This document shows, piece after piece, positions 6,166-12,499 of a DNA stretch of 17,178 nucleotides. The stretch spans positions 1 to 17,178 of the forward strand of contig CABVBB010000003.1 of the NCBI GenBank assembly GCA_902496505.1, read 5' to 3'. This DNA is from an uncultured Peptococcaceae bacterium (GTDB taxonomy: Bacteria; Bacillota; Peptococcia; Peptococcales; Peptococcaceae). Numbering within the stretch: position 1 is the stretch's first letter; each line of letters begins with the position of its first letter. The position numbers were made by a program, and so were the translations under genes. Under the pieces are notes generated by a model. That model was not told the DNA's origin, did no database searches, and saw nothing but the letters and a program-made list of their open reading frames with translations.

Positions 6166-6996
6166 ATGGTATATCAAAAACAACGATACTGTACGATCGG
6201 TGAATTTGCTGATCTCTGCAATGTGAGCAAGCAGACGCTGCAGTATTACGACCGGATGGGCGTCTTTTCCCCTGAGGCAGTGGGCGATAACGGTTACCGC
6301 TACTATGCTTTTCAGCAGCTGGACGCTTTCCGCATCCTGATGGCGCTCAAAACCATCGATACGCCGCTCAAGACCATCAAAGAATACCTCAATCACCGCA
6401 GTCAAGACGAGCTTTTGGCGCTGCTTTATGCCCAGCGACAAAAGATCCAGCAGGAGATCGCTCATTTGCAGCAGGCCAACCAGATCATCGAAAACAAAGT
6501 CGCTCAGGTGCAGTACGCTAATGCTGTGGATTTCAGCGAGCTCAGACTGGAATATCAGCCTGAAGAACGGCTGGTCCTGAGCGATCCGCTGGTGGAACTG
6601 GATGATCAGAAATACAGCCAGACCATCGCTGACCATGTGCGTTTCTGCGAAAAACACCGCTTGAATGTGGGCTATCCTATCGGTTCCATCATCAGCCAGG
6701 ACAATCTGCTGGCGGGCAGCCTGGAATTCAGCTACTGGTTTACGAAGGTCGCTGATGATTACGACGGCCCTTACGCCTTTACCAAGCCGGCCGGCTGGTA
6801 CGTGGTGGGCTATTACAAAGGCTACTACGGCACCTGCCCTGCTATTTACCAAGAAATGTTCGCCTATCTGAAGGATAACGGCCTCACCATCGCTGGCCAT
6901 GCTTATGAAAATTCCATTGTGGATATGTACATGGCCGCCAGTACCGATGATTATGTTACAGAAGTCGCTATTGCCGCAGCGGGCCCAGATACCTGA
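6166..6996 (+). CDS. MerR-family transcriptional activator with GyrI-like drug-binding domain (BmrR-like)
   Basis: Multidrug-sensing activator of the divergent SMR operon. Residues about 8-78 form the MerR winged helix (TIGEFADLCNVSKQTLQYYD, then GYRYY). A coiled-coil dimerisation helix follows at about 80-125, rich in Gln, Glu and Leu. The C-terminal half, about 126-276, resembles the GyrI/BmrR effector domain, rich in Tyr, Trp and acidic residues (for example WYVVGYYKGYYG), as expected for binding lipophilic cations. Length 276 is normal for BmrR relatives. The start is well set by AAGGAGG ten bases before the ATG; that ribosome binding site overlaps the -35 box of the divergent SMR promoter. 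The 19-bp promoter and central dyad next door strongly support local regulation. The inducing compound is unknown. Confidence 0.92.
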   Translation: MVYQKQRYCTIGEFADLCNVSKQTLQYYDRMGVFSPEAVGDNGYRYYAFQQLDAFRILMALKTIDTPLKTIKEYLNHRSQDELLALLYAQRQKIQQEIAHLQQANQIIENKVAQVQYANAVDFSELRLEYQPEERLVLSDPLVELDDQKYSQTIADHVRFCEKHRLNVGYPIGSIISQDNLLAGSLEFSYWFTKVADDYDGPYAFTKPAGWYVVGYYKGYYGTCPAIYQEMFAYLKDNGLTIAGHAYENSIVDMYMAASTDDYVTEVAIAAAGPDT

Positions 6997-7005
6997 ATAC
7001 GTAAA

Positions 7006-7042
7006 AAAAGACCAGCTCGCGCTGAATGCGGGCTGGTCTTTT
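7006..7042. terminator. Bidirectional terminator between merR-like and crp-like genes
   Basis: AAAAGACCAGCTCGC (7006-7020) pairs with GCGGGCTGGTCTTTT (7028-7042), one wobble, 7-base loop. A further A-run on the left gives a long T tract for the leftward transcript. It ends six bases before the crp-like stop codon. Confidence 0.9.
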
Positions 7043-7048
7043 AATGTT

Positions 7049-7747
7049 TTAGAGATTTTGGAGATAATCCGCGTCCAAGAGGATCAGCAGCTGGCGATCT
7101 TTGTGAATGATGCCTTCTTCCTGCAGCTGCTTGAGGACATTGGTGACAGAGACGCGATTGATGCCCAGATATTTGGCGATATCATAATGCGACAGTTTGC
7201 CTTCGTAGATAGGACGGCCGTTTTCGTCCAGGGTACCGAACTCTTGGACGTACTCCAATAAAAATTTGCAGATACGGTAATAGGGACTTTTGATCAGGCT
7301 GTCAGTGACCTGTCCGTTCAAGGCGGTCATGCGCTGACAAAACCATTGGATCAGCTGTTGGACAAACTGAGTGTCTTTAAGCAATACCTGCTCAACAGTC
7401 TGCTTGTCAAACAGATAGCAGTTGCAGTCTTCGATAGCGATAAAAGAATTGTAGTTGACGCGGTTTTGAAAGAAGAGCACTTCACCAATGATGCCTTGAT
7501 CACAGACCACCTTGATATATTTTTCGGCACCATTAGCAGCGGTGATGAGTCGTCCGGCTTTGCCCTGCTTCAAGTAGTACAGGTGATCGATCGTTTCGCC
7601 TATGGGCAGGATATGCTCCCCTTTTTTGAAATGCTTATGGGTGCCTAGCGCTAAAAAATCTTCGATGCTGCTCAAATCATCCTCCAGGCAGAAATAAGCA
7701 TTGATTTGATTATTGTGCTCTGCCACAGCCCGCTCACCACATTTCAT
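7049..7747 (-). CDS. Crp/Fnr-family transcriptional regulator
   Basis: Cytoplasmic ligand-sensing DNA-binding dimer. An N-terminal cyclic-nucleotide-binding-like beta-roll (about 20-120, with YYLKQGKAGRL and GIIGEVLFF) is followed by a dimerisation helix (about 120-150) and a winged helix (about 155-225). The recognition helix is GINRVSVTNVL: the position of CRP Arg180 is Arg198, but CRP Glu181 is Val199 and Arg185 is Asn203. The half-site is therefore unlikely to be TGTGA or TTGAT; CprK-type proteins also carry Val there. No FNR-like N-terminal cysteine cluster is evident, and the cAMP-pocket signature is absent. The start is uncertain: ATG 7747 has no clear ribosome binding site and lies only about 10 nt from the predicted transcript start, whereas a GTG at 7726 follows GGTGAG. 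The anion permease upstream on the same strand is a plausible target. Confidence 0.85.
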   Translation of the reverse strand: MKCGERAVAEHNNQINAYFCLEDDLSSIEDFLALGTHKHFKKGEHILPIGETIDHLYYLKQGKAGRLITAANGAEKYIKVVCDQGIIGEVLFFQNRVNYNSFIAIEDCNCYLFDKQTVEQVLLKDTQFVQQLIQWFCQRMTALNGQVTDSLIKSPYYRICKFLLEYVQEFGTLDENGRPIYEGKLSHYDIAKYLGINRVSVTNVLKQLQEEGIIHKDRQLLILLDADYLQNL

Positions 7748-7762
7748 TGAGATTTACTGTAC

Positions 7763-7774
7763 TTAGTATACTAA
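7763..7774. promoter_or_regulatory. Palindrome over the -10 of the crp-like promoter
   Basis: TTAGTATACTAA is a perfect 12-bp palindrome overlapping the TATACT -10 box. It could be an autoregulatory site for the Crp/Fnr-type protein, but FNR and CprK boxes are 5-4-5 (14 bp), so the spacing differs by two. Confidence 0.4.
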
Positions 7775-7793
7775 AGAACGGGCGTGACAGCAA
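7765..7793 (-). promoter_or_regulatory. Promoter of the crp-like gene
   Basis: Leftward, TTGCTG (7793-7788), 17-bp spacer, TATACT (7770-7765). The predicted start near 7758 leaves only about ten nucleotides before ATG 7747. The -35 box abuts the T tract of the upstream permease terminator. Confidence 0.65.
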
Positions 7794-7794
7794 G

Positions 7795-7822
7795 AAAAAC
7801 AGCGCCGCTATCTAGCGGCGCT
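7795..7822 (-). terminator. Terminator of the anion permease gene
   Basis: AGCGCCGCTA (7801-7810) and its exact complement TAGCGGCGCT (7813-7822), followed leftward by GTTTTTC. It lies about 115 nt after the permease stop codon and just before the crp-like promoter. Confidence 0.8.
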
Positions 7823-7924
7823 CAGATTGTAGACAAAAGTATAAAAGAACCACAGTCAGGGTGCCGACATCGCGACGCCATTTTGGAGCCGAGCGCTTTT
7901 GTCGACACCCTGAGCGGCGCTGTT
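7798..7924. repeat. Nested inverted repeats in the permease 3' region
   Basis: The outer arms AACAGCGCCGCT (7798-7809) and AGCGGCGCTGTT (7913-7924) are exact complements. Inside, CAGGGTGCCGACA (7857-7869) pairs with TGTCGACACCCTG (7900-7912) with one mismatch. The sequence AGCGGCGCT occurs at both 7814-7822 and 7913-7921, so the arm at 7801-7809 can pair with either. This could be a structured 3' UTR, a small RNA, or a remnant of a short repeat element. I see no convincing coding frame in it. Confidence 0.7.
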
Positions 7925-7938
7925 CTGACGGCGATCAT

Positions 7939-9393
7939 CTACATCATCAGTTTGGCGATCGGCAGACCTAAGAAAAGGAAGATGGCAAAGGTCAAAAGCT
8001 CGAAGAACAAACCGTAGGTCCAAATATCTTTTAAGGAAATATAAGCTTTGTTGCCGTGCAAAAGCGGCGCATAGTTGGAAGCTGAGGGGGCCAGGAAGGC
8101 CATATTGATCGCCAGCGTCATCATAGCGGCAATGGCTACGCTGTTATAGCCATTGGCATCGGCAACAGCGAAGAGGACAGGCATCATCATGTTGCCCAGT
8201 GCGCCATTGTGGAAGAAGCAGGTCAGCAGCATAGCCAGCGCAAAGATCAGTGCGGCAAAGATGAATTCGCTGTGGCCGCCTAAGATCGGATTGAGCACGG
8301 TCTTGAGCCAGGGGATCACGCCGGTGACCTCTTTGTCCTTCATCGCGCCGGCCATGTAGACGGCAGCCATGACCATGAATATGGCGGGCCAGGGCATGGA
8401 TTCCATTGTCTTGGTGATCTTCATGCAGGGCTTGCCGTTGTCTTTGACCAACAGCAGGAGGATGATCAAGATGACAGCGATGCCTTCGGTGCCTAGGTTG
8501 GTAAAGAGAGCGGCAGCTGCTGAGCCCTTGGGCAGAAAGCTGGAGATCAGGACCAGGATGATGAAGGCAAAGACTGCGGCCAGATGCGCTTTGACGCTTA
8601 AGGACATAGGAGCTAATTTATTGCTGGCCAAAATTTTGCCGTCGATATTTTTGGCCTTGCCGAGATCCAGGCGGAACAGATATTTGACGGCCAGGCAGTA
8701 TAACAGCATGATCAATAACGAGCAGATCAAATTGATGATCATATAAGGGCCGTAGGGGATCGCCAAGCCGGAGGCTTTTTCAAAAGCGCTGATAATGATG
8801 ATGATAGCGCCTTTGAAAGGCAGCGCCGCGTTGCCCAGCATAGCGCCCATGAAGCTGCTCATGATCAGTAGCATGCTGTAGCGATCGGTTTTTTCTAAGT
8901 TGAGGTCATTGATGATGGCATAGCAGATGGCCCAAAACATCAAGATGGTCGGAATAATATTGGTCAGCGCGGAAACGATGAAGGAGGCGCACATCAGGAT
9001 AAAGATCAGCACCATAGGGCGGCCGGTGATGATGTCCTGTGTCGCTTTAAAAATGCCATGCGAGATGTATTCCGGCATACCGCTTTCGATGCTGGACATG
9101 AAGAGGATGCAGGAGAAGAAGACGACCAGCCAGGTCGAGTCAGAGATAGCCTTGGATAAGACTTCGGTGAAGGGGGCGTAGCCCGCCAGTCCTACAGCCA
9201 GCAAAGCCAGCAGGCTGCTGCCGATGGGGTTTACCGTGCACCAGAGATAGATCATGCCGGCAAAGATCATCAGGATCTTGACACCCATGGGCGTCAACGG
9301 CTCTGAAGCGGGGATGACATAGCCAAGGCACATGATCAGGATGCCGATCCCCCAATGCAGATAATTTGTCCATTCCTTTTGTGTTTTTTCCAT
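7939..9393 (-). CDS. SLC13/DASS-like anion (dicarboxylate/citrate-type) permease
   Basis: Integral membrane transporter of the ion-transporter superfamily, probably a symporter for di- or tricarboxylates or another organic anion. 484 residues with 11-13 hydrophobic segments. It shows the family's two inverted repeats: the first half has VSALTNIIPTILMFWA, the second has HNGALGNMMMPVLFA and later APSASNYAPLLHGN, where the SNT-type substrate/cation motifs are expected. The start is ATG 9393 behind AAGGGAG. It is transcribed alone from a probable promoter at 9487-9514 and ends at the hairpin at 7795-7822, beyond which the crp-like regulator follows in the same direction. An ArsB/NhaD-type permease is a less likely alternative. 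Confidence 0.8.
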   Translation of the reverse strand: MEKTQKEWTNYLHWGIGILIMCLGYVIPASEPLTPMGVKILMIFAGMIYLWCTVNPIGSSLLALLAVGLAGYAPFTEVLSKAISDSTWLVVFFSCILFMSSIESGMPEYISHGIFKATQDIITGRPMVLIFILMCASFIVSALTNIIPTILMFWAICYAIINDLNLEKTDRYSMLLIMSSFMGAMLGNAALPFKGAIIIIISAFEKASGLAIPYGPYMIINLICSLLIMLLYCLAVKYLFRLDLGKAKNIDGKILASNKLAPMSLSVKAHLAAVFAFIILVLISSFLPKGSAAAALFTNLGTEGIAVILIILLLLVKDNGKPCMKITKTMESMPWPAIFMVMAAVYMAGAMKDKEVTGVIPWLKTVLNPILGGHSEFIFAALIFALAMLLTCFFHNGALGNMMMPVLFAVADANGYNSVAIAAMMTLAINMAFLAPSASNYAPLLHGNKAYISLKDIWTYGLFFELLTFAIFLFLGLPIAKLMM

Positions 9394-9486
9394 GATTATT
9401 ACTCCCTTTTTGCTTTTTTAACGAAAAATGCTGCCGGATGACAGCTGATCAAATGAGAGGATGATTTCTCGATCAAGACATTTTAT

Positions 9487-9514
9487 ATTATATATCACAC
9501 TGGCGCTTTGACAT
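9487..9514 (-). promoter_or_regulatory. Probable permease promoter, with overlapping imperfect inverted repeat
   Basis: Leftward, ATGTCA (9514-9509), a 16-bp spacer, then a perfect TATAAT (9492-9487). TATATCA (9491-9497) and TGACATA (9509-9515) form an inverted repeat with one mismatch around 11 bases, spanning the promoter from -35 to -10. The leader of about 85 nt contains two GATCAA words (9447-9452, 9471-9476) that may form a weak hairpin. Confidence 0.5.
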
Positions 9515-9539
9515 AGTAATTATCTTACCATAACCCAAT

Positions 9540-9582
9540 AAAAAAACTGGCCATCTGCTGCACGCATGAACAGCAGATGGTC
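9540..9582 (-). terminator. Terminator of the amidase-DUF975-sppA operon
   Basis: GGCCATCTGCTG (9549-9560) pairs with CAGCAGATGGTC (9571-9582), one wobble, 10-base loop, followed leftward by a seven-T tract after one or two bases. It lies about 20 nt past the sppA stop. Confidence 0.9.
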
Positions 9583-9600
9583 AGGAATGATCTTAAAAAA

Positions 9601-10524
9601 CTAATAGGCGTAATAATAAGCGGGGCCCTGGACAGGGGCAAGGGCTTTGCTGAGTTCACCAAGCCCTGCTGCGGCGTTTTGGCCGGAGAGAGTGGTCTTG
9701 AGCCCCAGCAGTTCATCGAGCCAGTGGGTCTCTTTTTCGTAGCTGTAATAATAGGCGCTGCCATAGGGGACGCTGGCGTCAGCCATAAGTTTGGTCAGCG
9801 CTTCTTCATAGGTGCGGACGCCGTCGATGAGGCCGTTGTCGGCAGCCTGCTGGGCGGTGTAGATGCGGCCGTCGGCCAAGGCACGGACGGCATCGACTGT
9901 CATATGGCGGCTTTCGGCAACGATGCTGACGAACTGATCATAGCTTTCGTCCAGGATACTCTGCATGATCGCGCGCTGCTCGTCAGTGACAGGCTCATCA
10001 ATGGCCAGCATATTTTTATTGGCGCCAGCGTGGAAGGTGGTCATCTTGATGCCCAATTTGTCCATGAGCTGGGTCATGTCTACAGCCGAACCCATGATGA
10101 CGCCGATGGAACCAGTGAGGCTGTTGCGGTTGGCGTAGATCTCATCAGCAGCGGCTGCGATATAATAGGCGCCGGAGGCGCCGTAATGGGCGATAGCCGC
10201 ATAGACGGGCCGGCCGGTGATGGCTTTGTAGTCCATGAGCTTGAGATAGGCTTCATCAGATTCGTACACCGTGCCGCCGGGCGAATCGATATAAAGCAGG
10301 ATGCCTTGGTTGGCGGGATCAGCGGTGAGCTCATCGATAGTATCCAAAAACCACTGCTGATCATAGGTGGTGCCGCTTTCTTCGATGGTGCCGACGACGT
10401 TGACCACAGCGACATAATCGCCGACGAGCAAACCAGTCCTGCCGCCTTTGGCCAGTCCTGCCGCAAGGGCTGTGATCACCAGCATAGCAATGAAAATGAC
10501 GAGACCGCGTTTATTCCTGTTCAT
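9601..10524 (-). CDS. sppA: Signal peptide peptidase SppA, S49 family
   Basis: Membrane-anchored serine protease that degrades cleaved signal peptides, active site outside the cytoplasmic membrane. 307 residues with one N-terminal TM anchor (about 7-25, after MNRNKR), matching the short Gram-positive SppA. Ser117 in HYGASGAYYIAAAADEI is the nucleophile. Lys170 in HAGANKNM sits where the B. subtilis general-base Lys (the GxYKD motif) is found. YIDSPGG at 78-84 and TGSIGV at 137-142 are family motifs. The C-terminal tail is Tyr-rich with two similar words, AYYYSY and AYYYAY at the very end; their role is unknown. The start lies inside the end of the DUF975 gene (14-base overlap) behind GAGGAGGAACTG, so translation is probably coupled. 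Confidence 0.92.
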   Translation of the reverse strand: MNRNKRGLVIFIAMLVITALAAGLAKGGRTGLLVGDYVAVVNVVGTIEESGTTYDQQWFLDTIDELTADPANQGILLYIDSPGGTVYESDEAYLKLMDYKAITGRPVYAAIAHYGASGAYYIAAAADEIYANRNSLTGSIGVIMGSAVDMTQLMDKLGIKMTTFHAGANKNMLAIDEPVTDEQRAIMQSILDESYDQFVSIVAESRHMTVDAVRALADGRIYTAQQAADNGLIDGVRTYEEALTKLMADASVPYGSAYYYSYEKETHWLDELLGLKTTLSGQNAAAGLGELSKALAPVQGPAYYYAY

Positions 10525-11251
10525 GGGTCAGTTCCTCCTCTTCGATGGCCGTCCAGACAAGGGCCTCTGCCGCATTTTCTTCGGGCTGTGCGGCAGCAGA
10601 GACTTTTGGCTCGTTTTCAGTCTGGGGCAGATCAGCTGCGCTCAAACGGCCGCTGGCCAGAGCGTCTTCCTTGAGATAATGATAGATCTGCGCCATGGTG
10701 GTGTAATAATAGGGCAGTACATAGACCAGCGCCAGTCCCAGGGTGAAAAAGGAGAGCACGGCCCATCCCAGAAAGCTCAGGTAAGTGACGAAGAGCTCCC
10801 ATTTGTAGCCCTCGGTGAGGCGTTTGCTCAGCTCCAGTGAGCGGCGCGCGCCCAGCTGGGGATATTCGGCCAGCAGGAAAAACTGCTGAGAATAACTGAG
10901 GTATTTGACGATGCCGGGCACGATGAGGAGCAAAAGCCACAGACACGTCCAAAGCGTCTGCCAGAGATAGGCCAGACACGCCGTCGAACATTCGTTGAAG
11001 GCCGCAAAAAAGCTGCCTACCGTGGGCCTTGCTCCAGTGGAAACACGCCAGAAATAGCGGCTCACCGCCAAAAGCAGCGGCCCTATGATGAAAAGGGACA
11101 GTATCTCCAAAGCCATATTGGACGGAGCCAGCAGTATGATCGCGGGCATGAGCGAGGCCAGTATGGTGATGAGCATCGCCTCGGGAAAATGGCCGGAGAG
11201 AGCACGGCGGGCCTCCTGCTTGAATAGTGCGCGGATAAACACGATGATCAC
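10511..11251 (-). CDS. DUF975-family integral membrane protein
   Basis: Uncharacterised membrane protein with about six hydrophobic segments. The family hallmarks are LLLIVPGIVKYLSYSQ, the amphipathic RSLELSKRLTEGYKWELF, and the LSFLGWAVLSFFTLGL segment followed by PYYYTTMAQIY. A soluble acidic C-terminal tail of about 45 residues (Glu- and Ala-rich) follows. It is the middle gene of an operon with an upstream amidase (22-nt gap) and a downstream sppA (overlapping), suggesting an envelope role, but its function is unknown. Start uncertain: GTG 11251 is only about two bases from AAAGGA, while a second in-frame GTG at 11242 has spacing of about ten and may be the real start. Confidence 0.82.
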   Translation of the reverse strand: MIIVFIRALFKQEARRALSGHFPEAMLITILASLMPAIILLAPSNMALEILSLFIIGPLLLAVSRYFWRVSTGARPTVGSFFAAFNECSTACLAYLWQTLWTCLWLLLLIVPGIVKYLSYSQQFFLLAEYPQLGARRSLELSKRLTEGYKWELFVTYLSFLGWAVLSFFTLGLALVYVLPYYYTTMAQIYHYLKEDALASGRLSAADLPQTENEPKVSAAAQPEENAAEALVWTAIEEEELTHEQE

Positions 11252-11273
11252 ATCCTTTGCCGAAAGGCGGGGT

Positions 11274-11945
11274 TTATTTCAGCTGTTTTTTATATTCTTT
11301 CACTTTTTGCAGGAAGTGCGTCCAGTTGTCGCCCTCGCGCAGGTGCTCGGGACAGTTTTTCTGCATGAAATCAGCATGCTGTTTGACATCGTTCACGCCC
11401 AAATGGTAGGCGTTGAGCAGATAGGCCGTAAGCATGGCGGCATTATCTACCGCCTGATCGTAATCGCCGCCTTCATTAACGCAGATCTCGATGCCGATGC
11501 CGCACAGATTGCCGCCGTTTTTGGCCTGGCCGTCGCCCGCCTGATAGCCGACCTCATCATCAGGCAGATGGTGGTAGATCTCGTGGTCATCTACTGTGTA
11601 ATGCCAGGCGGTTTTGCTTTCGCGCTGCTTGTCGTCATGGAGAAAGGCATTGTGATTAGCGGCGGTGGCGCTGGGCGCACGGTTGCCGGTCTCGTGGATG
11701 ACGATCCATTTGATGTCACGCTCTATGCCGGTCCGTCCGGCAAAGTCTTCAGGGATCAGATCGGTATGCACAGGGATCGTGCCGATATTTTCGGGATAAA
11801 TAGCCTCCGGCTGACGGTGGGTGCAGCGGCTGACTAGGAGTATGATCACTGCCAAAAGGAGAGCCAGCGCAGCCCAGCCCCGTTTGGTGGGGCGGATGGG
11901 AAAACGCCGGCGGGGGTGTTTGTGATAGGTTTGGATCCGGGTCAA
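11274..11945 (-). CDS. Membrane-anchored N-acetylmuramoyl-L-alanine amidase (Amidase_2/PGRP fold)
   Basis: Zinc-dependent peptidoglycan amidase cleaving the bond between MurNAc and L-Ala. The domain covers about residues 70-215. Zinc ligands by family comparison are His84 (WIVIHETGN), His190 (KQHADFM) and Cys198 (KNCPEHL); the WHYTVDD segment carries the usual catalytic-site Tyr. An N-terminal basic stretch (KHPRRRFPIRPTKR) precedes a single TM helix at about 23-38, so the domain should face the wall. Start taken as TTG 11945 behind AAAGGCGGTG. The frame stays open upstream, but that part runs into the rplI terminator and is unlikely to be translated. It is the first gene of an operon with DUF975 and sppA; no strong promoter is visible in the short gap after the rplI terminator, so read-through may contribute. 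Confidence 0.85.
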   Translation of the reverse strand: MTRIQTYHKHPRRRFPIRPTKRGWAALALLLAVIILLVSRCTHRQPEAIYPENIGTIPVHTDLIPEDFAGRTGIERDIKWIVIHETGNRAPSATAANHNAFLHDDKQRESKTAWHYTVDDHEIYHHLPDDEVGYQAGDGQAKNGGNLCGIGIEICVNEGGDYDQAVDNAAMLTAYLLNAYHLGVNDVKQHADFMQKNCPEHLREGDNWTHFLQKVKEYKKQLK

Positions 11946-11977
11946 AATTTCACCGCCTTTGATACATAGAAATGGAT

Positions 11978-12015
11978 AAAAAAAGGTGAGCGGCATCGTG
12001 ATGATACAGCTCACC
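11978..12015 (-). terminator. Terminator after rplI
   Basis: GGTGAGC (11985-11991) and GCTCACC (12009-12015) form a stem with a long, partly self-pairing loop, followed leftward by seven T (11984-11978). It stands 27 nt past the rplI stop. Confidence 0.8.
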
Positions 12016-12041
12016 GCAGTTAAACGATCATGTGTGAGAGG

Positions 12042-12485
12042 CTACTCTGTGACCTTGACAGTCAGTTTGACGCTGACATTTTGGTGCAGCTTGACGGTGG
12101 GCGTATAGGTGCCCAGCGTTTTGATATTGTCCTCCAATTCGATCTTGCGTTTGTCGATCTTGATACCGTGGTCTTTTTCCAGTTTCTCAGCGATCTCTTT
12201 GTTGGTAACAGCACCGAAGAGCTTGCCGTTATCACCGCATTTGGTGGTGATGACCACGGTCAGGCTTTTGAGTTTTTCGCCCAGGGCTTCGGCCTCGGCT
12301 TTTTCCTTGGCAGCTTTGTCTGCGCGGATCGCTTCCTGACGCTTGAGCTCCTTGAGATTGGCGTCAGTAGCTTCTACAGCCAGCTTGCGGGCCAACAGAT
12401 AATTGCGGCCGTAGCCTTCCTTGACCTCTAAGATCTGGTCTTTTTTGCCGACCTTATTGACATCTTGCAGTAAAATGACTTTCAT
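12042..12485 (-). CDS. rplI: 50S ribosomal protein L9 (bL9)
   Basis: Large-subunit ribosomal protein binding domain V of 23S rRNA at the base of the L1 stalk. 147 residues, the usual length. The N-terminal domain has the signature GYGRNYLLARKLAVEAT, followed by a long charged connecting helix (about 41-80, rich in Ala, Lys and Glu) and the C-terminal domain with GKLFGAVTNKEIAEKL. The start follows GGGAGGAATGTTCAC. The yybS-like gene ends 14 bases upstream, so the two are cotranscribed. In B. subtilis a gdpP gene sits between yybS and rplI; it is absent here. Confidence 0.98.
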   Translation of the reverse strand: MKVILLQDVNKVGKKDQILEVKEGYGRNYLLARKLAVEATDANLKELKRQEAIRADKAAKEKAEAEALGEKLKSLTVVITTKCGDNGKLFGAVTNKEIAEKLEKDHGIKIDKRKIELEDNIKTLGTYTPTVKLHQNVSVKLTVKVTE

Positions 12486-12499
12486 GTGAACATTCCTCC

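Noticed and set aside
7784..8017. A 77-codon + strand frame through the inverted-repeat region
   Set aside because: It runs through the terminator and into the antisense of the permease. No ribosome binding site or conserved-looking product.
9577..10674. Long + strand open frame of 365 codons
   Set aside because: Antisense to sppA, which has clear catalytic motifs and a coupled start. The + frame product has no recognisable domain.
11946..12014. An upstream GTG start for the amidase
   Set aside because: It lies inside the rplI terminator stem. TTG 11945 has a ribosome binding site and begins just before the basic TM anchor.
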